Positions 59,961 to 64,000 of a stretch of 64,000 nucleotides of DNA are shown one piece after another. The notes beneath the pieces are model-generated. The model worked only from the letters and a program-made list of their open reading frames with translations, was not told the origin of the DNA and ran no database searches. Source of the DNA: Pseudolysinimonas_A sp049651805 (GTDB lineage Bacteria; Actinomycetota; Actinomycetes; Actinomycetales; Microbacteriaceae); contig NZ_JBASCU010000053.1 of the NCBI RefSeq assembly GCF_049651805.1, positions 1-64,000 on the forward strand, given 5' to 3'. The translations under genes were made by a program, and so were the position numbers. Position 1 is the first letter of the stretch. Each line of letters opens with the position of its first letter.

Positions 59961-60605
59961 ATGACTCTCGACGGACCACCGCCCGCGAGGGTCAACCCGA
60001 TGCGCGGTCGTGTCGTGCGCGGCGGCGAAGGCACCGCCAGCGCCGGCAACCTCGCCAACATCATCACGGTGTTCCGGATGCTGCTGGCGCCCGTGTTCAT
60101 CGTGCTGCTGCTGCTCGACGCGGGGCAAGACGGGTACCTGCGCTACATCGCCGCCGGACTGTTCATCTTCGCGTCGGCGACCGACGGCGTCGACGGTTTC
60201 CTCGCGCGCCGCCGCAACCTCGTCACGGACGCCGGCAAGCTGCTCGACCCGATCGCCGACAAGTTGCTCACCGGCGGCGCGCTCGTCGCCCTCAGCATCC
60301 TCGGCGAACTGCCCTGGTGGGTGACCGGAGTCATCCTGCTGCGCGAGGTCGGCATCACGGTGCTGCGGTTCGTCGCGCTGCGCGACCACGTGATCGCCGC
60401 GTCGATCCTCGGCAAGATCAAGACCTGGGTGCAGATCATCGCGATCTCCTTCGCGATCGTGCCGCTGTGGAACTTCTTCGGCGACACCATGCACGTCGTC
60501 AACGCCGTGCTGATGACCCTCGCCGTGATCATCACGATCGTCAGCGGCATCGAGTACCTCTGGCAGGCCTACAAAGGTCGCCCCCGCCCGGAATCCGCCG
60601 GTTGA
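59961..60605 (+). CDS. pgsA: CDP-diacylglycerol--glycerol-3-phosphate 3-phosphatidyltransferase
   Basis: A 214-residue membrane enzyme of phosphatidylglycerol synthesis. The CDP-alcohol motif DGxxDGxxAR...GxxxDxxxD is present as TDGVDGFLARRRNLVTDAGK then LLDPIADKLL (about 76-105). Six hydrophobic segments follow the family pattern. ATG 59961 has AGGGAG at about 5 nt; GTG 59955, overlapping the ftsK stop, is possible. Its stop TGA (60603-60605) lies inside boundary repeat 9. Confidence 0.93.
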   Translation: MTLDGPPPARVNPMRGRVVRGGEGTASAGNLANIITVFRMLLAPVFIVLLLLDAGQDGYLRYIAAGLFIFASATDGVDGFLARRRNLVTDAGKLLDPIADKLLTGGALVALSILGELPWWVTGVILLREVGITVLRFVALRDHVIAASILGKIKTWVQIIAISFAIVPLWNFFGDTMHVVNAVLMTLAVIITIVSGIEYLWQAYKGRPRPESAG

Positions 60606-60632
60606 GCAGCCGCGAAGCGGCGTGTCGAAACC
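60600..60632 (+). repeat. Boundary hairpin repeat, copy 9 (whole pgsA-cinA gap)
   Basis: GGTTGAGCAGCCGC, GAA loop, GCGGCGTGTCGAAACC. It carries the pgsA stop at its left end, and the cinA ATG (60634) begins 2 nt after its right end, so the repeat is the entire intergenic region. Confidence 0.9.
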
Positions 60633-60633
60633 A

Positions 60634-61107
60634 ATGTCCGAGAGACTCGCGGAACGAATCATCCGCTCCCTGACCGCGCGGGGGCTCACCGTCGCCGTCG
60701 CCGAGTCACTCACCGGCGGATCGGTCGCCGCCGAACTCGTGTCGGTGCCCGGCGCATCGGCCGTCGTGCGCGGCGGGATCGTGGCGTACGCGACCGAACT
60801 CAAGCATGACCTGCTGGGGGTGGATGCCGGCCTCCTCGCGGCGGGAGGCCCCATCCAGGCGGCGGTCGCCGAACAGATGGCGTCGGGGGTGCGCCACCTG
60901 CTGCGGTCCGACGTGGGGCTCGCCACCACCGGGGTCGCCGGTCCCGACCCGCAGGACGGGCATCTCCCCGGGGACGTGTGGATCGCGATCGCAACGGCCG
61001 ACGCCGTGCGGTCGCTGCGCCTCGAACTGGGAGGTGACCGTGCGGCCATCCGCCGTGAGACCGTGGAAGCTGTGATCAGGCTGGCGCTCGAGTCCTTCCC
61101 GGAATAG
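60634..61107 (+). CDS. cinA: CinA C-terminal-domain protein (nicotinamide-nucleotide amidase)
   Basis: A 157-residue PncC-type deamidase, the stand-alone C-terminal domain of CinA, which recycles nicotinamide mononucleotide. Signatures are VAVAESLTGGSVAAELV (about 24-40), GIVAYATELKHDLLGV and TTGVAGPDPQDGHLPG. No ribosome binding site precedes the ATG because a repeat fills the space; coupling to pgsA or GTG 60622 within the repeat are alternatives. Confidence 0.92.
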   Translation: MSERLAERIIRSLTARGLTVAVAESLTGGSVAAELVSVPGASAVVRGGIVAYATELKHDLLGVDAGLLAAGGPIQAAVAEQMASGVRHLLRSDVGLATTGVAGPDPQDGHLPGDVWIAIATADAVRSLRLELGGDRAAIRRETVEAVIRLALESFPE

Positions 61108-61167
61108 ATGCCGTTTCGATCTCGTTACAGATCGTGTCGTCACAGGGATTCCTGAGGTGACGCGAAT

Positions 61168-61173
61168 TAGAGT
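61168..61173 (+). promoter_or_regulatory. Candidate -10 of the clgR promoter
   Basis: TAGAGT, 78 nt before ATG 61252. It would give a leader with the strong GAAGGAGGACACC site. No clear -35 is visible at 16-18 bp. Confidence 0.4.
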
Positions 61174-61251
61174 TCAGGTAGCCGGTGGAGTAACGTAGCC
61201 ACCCCACCCGGAGCCCGAAACGGCCCCGCAGAGTTTGTGAAGGAGGACACC

Positions 61252-61581
61252 ATGGTTCTGGTCCGTCAGGAAATCGGTGACGTCCTCCGTGATTTCCGCC
61301 TTCAGAAGGCGATGACGTTGCGGCAGGTCGCCTCGCGGGCGAGCGTCGCACTCGGGTACCTCAGTGAGGTCGAGCGCGGTCAGAAAGAGGCGTCGAGTGA
61401 GATCCTCGCGTCGGTCGCCGACGCACTCGACACCCCGATCTCGGTCATCATGCGCGAAGTGGGCGACCGGCTCGCCGTCGTCGAAGGCGTGTCGTTCGCC
61501 GACACCACGTTCGACCGCGTGCCCGATACGCTGCCCGACGAGTTGGTCGCCGAGTTCGACGCCGACCTCGCCGTTCGCTGA
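61252..61581 (+). CDS. clgR: ClgR-type helix-turn-helix regulator
   Basis: The 109-residue activator controls Clp protease genes and others in actinobacteria. The XRE helix-turn-helix is LRQVASRASVALGYLSEVERGQKEASSE (about 24-50, given here from both helices), followed by the ClgR linker DALDTPISVIMREV. The C-terminus ends in AVR rather than the Ala-Ala degradation tag of some ClgR proteins. Ribosome binding site AAGGAGG. It lies upstream of DUF3046 and recA in the usual order. Confidence 0.9.
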   Translation: MVLVRQEIGDVLRDFRLQKAMTLRQVASRASVALGYLSEVERGQKEASSEILASVADALDTPISVIMREVGDRLAVVEGVSFADTTFDRVPDTLPDELVAEFDADLAVR

Positions 61582-61591
61582 GATCCCGCTT

Positions 61592-61816
61592 CTGAAGCTC
61601 AGCGAGTTCACCCGCGCCGTCTCTGACGAGTTCGGCGACTTCGGGCGAGTGTTGCTGCGCGACACCGTCGTGGTGGAGTTGGGAAACCGCACGCCCGAGC
61701 AGGCTCTCGCCGCCGGCATCCCCGCGCGTGAGGTCTGGGTCGCGCTGTGCCGGGTGCAGGAGGTTCCCGTCGAGCGCTGGCACGGCGCCGGCCTCCCCAA
61801 GCCCGCGCGCGGCTGA
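61592..61816 (+). CDS. DUF3046 family protein with an apparent CTG start
   Basis: A 74-residue protein. KLSEFTRAVSDEFGDF, LGNRTPEQALAAGI and PAREVWVALCRVQEVPVERW are the DUF3046 family pattern. The codon in front of KLSEF is CTG (61592-61594), where relatives have ATG or GTG, and no other ATG, GTG or TTG in frame lies close upstream. It starts 10 nt after the clgR stop, so translation may be coupled. The function is unknown. Confidence 0.82.
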   Translation: MKLSEFTRAVSDEFGDFGRVLLRDTVVVELGNRTPEQALAAGIPAREVWVALCRVQEVPVERWHGAGLPKPARG

Positions 61817-61848
61817 GTGGGCGATCCCGACACGCCGCAGCTCGAACG

Positions 61849-61864
61849 TCTCGAACATTCGTTC
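61849..61864. promoter_or_regulatory. LexA (SOS) box of recA
   Basis: TCGAAC-ATTC-GTTCGG differs from the actinobacterial consensus TCGAACNNNNGTTCGA at one base. It lies about 210 nt before the recA start; a TAGTGT near 61872-61877 may be the -10. A half site, TCGAAC, occurs just upstream at 61840-61845. Confidence 0.8.
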
Positions 61865-62072
61865 GGATACGCGTAGTGTCCTTCACAGAGTCTTTCGAAG
61901 ACGAGTTGTGAGCGTTCTGCCCGTCGGTCCCGGCCGATGTCGGACCCCGGGCGTAGCGTCGCACTCGTCGGACACCGACTAGCCCTGCCGTGAGGGCGCT
62001 GACCTTGCTTCACCGGTCAGCGAGAGAACGGCAGCCGATGGGCGCACCGCATACGAACTGAAGGAGAACGCA

Positions 62073-63206
62073 ATGCCCAGTCCCGCAGACCGCGAGAAGG
62101 CCCTCGAGACCGCTCTCGCCCAAATCGACCGTCAGTTCGGCAAAGGCTCGGTGATGCGGCTCGGCAGCGATGAGCGCGCGCCGGTCGCCGTCATCTCGAC
62201 CGGCTCGATCGCCCTCGACGTCGCCCTCGGCATCGGCGGTATCCCGCGCGGCCGCATCGTCGAGATCTACGGCCCCGAGTCGTCGGGTAAGACGACGCTG
62301 ACGTTGCACGCCATCGCGAACGCGCAGAAGGACGGCGGCATCGCGGCGTTCATCGACGCGGAGCACGCGCTCGACCCCGAGTACGCGAAGAAGCTCGGCG
62401 TCGACATCGACGCGCTGCTCGTGTCGCAGCCCGACACCGGGGAGCAGGCGCTCGAGATCGCCGACATGCTCGTGCGCTCCGGCTCGATCGACCTCATCGT
62501 CATCGACTCCGTTGCGGCACTCGTGCCGAAGGCCGAGATCGAGGGCGAGATGGGCGACAGTCACGTCGGCCTCCAGGCGCGACTGATGTCGCAGGCGCTG
62601 CGCAAGCTCGCCGGGGCGCTCAACCAGACGCAGACCACGATGATCTTCATCAACCAGTTGCGCGAGAAGATCGGCGTGTTCTTCGGCAGCCCCGAGACCA
62701 CCTCGGGCGGCAAGGCGCTCAAGTTCTACGCGTCGGTGCGACTCGACATCCGCCGCATCGAGACCCTGAAAGACGGAACGGATGCCGTCGGCAACCGCAC
62801 CCGTGTCAAGGTCGTCAAGAACAAGATGGCGCCGCCCTTCAAGCAGGCCGAGTTCGACATCCTCTACGGCATCGGCATCTCCCGCGAGGGCAGCCTGATC
62901 GACTACGGCGTCGAGCACGAGATCGTGCGCAAGTCGGGTGCCTGGTACACCTACGACGGCGACCAGCTCGGCCAGGGCAAAGAGAACGCCCGCTCGTTCC
63001 TGCTCGAGAACCCCGACATGGCCAACGAGATCGAGACCAAGATCCTCGCCAAGCTCGGGATCGGTGCCGCAGGCAAGGCCGCAGCGGCCGAGGCTGCCGA
63101 AGCCTCGAACGTGGCGTCCATCGCCCCGTTGGCTGAGAAATCCGTGGCAGAGAAGGCCGCGGTTACCTCGGTCGAGCCCGTCGCCCTCAAGGCGTCGGGA
63201 GAGTAG
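62073..63206 (+). CDS. recA: Recombinase RecA
   Basis: The 377-residue strand-exchange ATPase. Walker A GPESSGKTT (about 67-75), Walker B LIVIDSVAALVPKAE and loop L2 FGSPETTSGGKALKFY with QLREKIGVF are present. The Ala-rich C-terminal tail (AAEAAEASNVASIAPL) is longer and less acidic than in E. coli. AAGGAG stands about 6 nt before the ATG. It is controlled by LexA through the box upstream, and recX follows after 6 nt. Confidence 0.98.
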   Translation: MPSPADREKALETALAQIDRQFGKGSVMRLGSDERAPVAVISTGSIALDVALGIGGIPRGRIVEIYGPESSGKTTLTLHAIANAQKDGGIAAFIDAEHALDPEYAKKLGVDIDALLVSQPDTGEQALEIADMLVRSGSIDLIVIDSVAALVPKAEIEGEMGDSHVGLQARLMSQALRKLAGALNQTQTTMIFINQLREKIGVFFGSPETTSGGKALKFYASVRLDIRRIETLKDGTDAVGNRTRVKVVKNKMAPPFKQAEFDILYGIGISREGSLIDYGVEHEIVRKSGAWYTYDGDQLGQGKENARSFLLENPDMANEIETKILAKLGIGAAGKAAAAEAAEASNVASIAPLAEKSVAEKAAVTSVEPVALKASGE

Positions 63207-63212
63207 GCCCCC

Positions 63213-63860
63213 ATGGAACGGCTCGACGACGACGGCACGCTCGCGCGTGTCACCTACCTCCCCGGCGTAACGCCCCTCTTCGGCGCAACGCAGCCCGAGG
63301 CGGCTCCGGAAACCCCCCTTCCCGAGACGACGTCGTCGAGCCGTTCCCCCTTCGCCGACCAACCCGCTGACGAACCGACACCGGGTGCGGCGCGTCACGT
63401 CTCCATCACCGCGCTCGCGCGCCGCGGGCTTTCCCGCCGCGAGCTGGAGCGTCACCTGCGCGACCGTGGGTTCGACGACGGCGAGATCGACGACGAGGTG
63501 GCGCGGCTCGAGCGCGACGGCTACGTCGACGACATCGCGCTCGCGCAAAACCTCGTCGGAACCCTGCAGGAACGCAAAGGATTGGGGCGTTCAGCGATCG
63601 CCGCGGAACTCACCCGCAGACACCTCGCGCCCGCGGCCATCGAGTACGCGCTCGACCTCATCGACACGGGCGACGAGCTCTCTCGGGCTCGTGAGATCGC
63701 CGTCAAGCGCGCCGGTCAGCTTCGCCACGTCGACCGCGAGACGGCAGTGCGTCGGCTGAGCGCCTACCTCGCTCGCCGCGGCTATGGCGGCAGCACGATT
63801 CGCGCGGCCGTCGATCAGGCCCTGCCGTCGAAACCCGCGCGCGGTGTTGCATTCCGCTGA
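63213..63860 (+). CDS. recX: Regulatory protein RecX
   Basis: A 215-residue inhibitor of RecA filaments. A disordered N-terminal part of about 60 residues (PEAAPETPLPETTSSSRSP) precedes the three-helix repeats: ALARRGLSRRELERHLRDRG, EVARLERDGYVDD, GLGRSAIAAELTRRHL and YLARRGYGGSTIRAAV. It is in an operon with recA with 6 nt between them. Confidence 0.93.
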   Translation: MERLDDDGTLARVTYLPGVTPLFGATQPEAAPETPLPETTSSSRSPFADQPADEPTPGAARHVSITALARRGLSRRELERHLRDRGFDDGEIDDEVARLERDGYVDDIALAQNLVGTLQERKGLGRSAIAAELTRRHLAPAAIEYALDLIDTGDELSRAREIAVKRAGQLRHVDRETAVRRLSAYLARRGYGGSTIRAAVDQALPSKPARGVAFR

Positions 63861-63874
63861 CCCCGCACCAGCGC

Positions 63875-63880
63875 TAAGGT
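63875..63880 (+). promoter_or_regulatory. -10 box of a leaderless promoter (lipoprotein)
   Basis: TAAGGT ends 7 nt before ATG 63888. Confidence 0.55.
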
Positions 63881-63887
63881 GACCGTC

Positions 63888-64000
63888 ATGACCATTCGTC
63901 GCACTCTGGGAACCGCGTCCGCAACCCTCCTGCTGCTTGCCTCATTGACGGCATGCTTCGGGCTTCCTGGCCTCCCCGGCGGCAACACGGGCGGCAACAC
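63888..64000 (+). CDS. Putative lipoprotein, N-terminal part (runs off the window)
   Basis: The first 37 residues form a lipoprotein signal peptide: basic TIRR, a hydrophobic stretch ATLLLLASL and lipobox LTAC at about 20-23, where the Cys would be lipidated. A Gly/Asn-rich linker follows (GGNTGGN). The mature domain is outside the window, so no function can be given. Confidence 0.7.
   Translation, partial: MTIRRTLGTASATLLLLASLTACFGLPGLPGGNTGGN

Overview
The window is chromosomal DNA from a high-GC Gram-positive actinobacterium, most likely a member of the Microbacteriaceae. The evidence is the GC-rich codon use; the gene families (DUF2510, DUF5302, DUF3046, MarP protease, Ku plus LigD in Pol-PE-Lig order, an F420-type LLM oxidoreductase, an ISL3 transposase end); and the actinobacterial chromosomal order rpsO, pnp, M16 protease, dapB, thyX, dapA, rnj, ftsK, pgsA, cinA, clgR, DUF3046, recA, recX. 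All assignments come from reading the translated sequence; no database search was run.

Layout. 1-127: right end of an ISL3-like insertion sequence. 184-8250: two tandem DUF2510 membrane proteins, a Ski2-like DUF3516 helicase, aspartate ammonia-lyase and a CPBP-like membrane protein. 8344-11892: a non-homologous end-joining locus, ligD and ku divergent, with a small acidic ORF coupled to ligD. 12024-17438: redox and stress genes (flavin reductase with molybdopterin oxidoreductase, SDR, YihY, DUF6328, SRPBCC, alpha/beta hydrolase). 17447-28300: glycosyltransferase, Ada/AlkA fusion, FAD-linked oxidase, PrsW, MarP, PadR and several unknown membrane proteins.

From 28416 to the end runs the conserved backbone. 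rpsO and pnp are about 7.5 kb apart, with membrane proteins, a CASTOR/POLLUX-like channel, a BBE-like flavoenzyme, thioredoxin, dodecin and a hydrolase remnant between them. Between pnp and the M16 protease lie two aldo/keto reductases and a TetR gene with a clear operator. Between dapB and thyX lie an F420 oxidoreductase/epimerase pair and a thiol-redox operon. A MacAB-like ABC exporter separates rnj from ftsK. The recA block carries an SOS box.

Two features run through the whole window. First, at least 20 genes have a TANNNT hexamer ending 6-7 nt before the start codon and no good ribosome binding site, which indicates widespread leaderless transcripts. Second, about ten copies of a GGTTGAGTAGCC...GGCGTGTCGAAACC hairpin repeat, with stems that differ in sequence but keep pairing, sit exactly at gene boundaries and supply stop codons for at least three genes. 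Several unrelated long inverted repeats also lie between genes. I found no CRISPR array, tRNA, rRNA, prophage or known defence island. I see no complete undescribed system; the best candidates for something new are the acidic partner of LigD, the boundary repeats and three palindromic operators over promoters.
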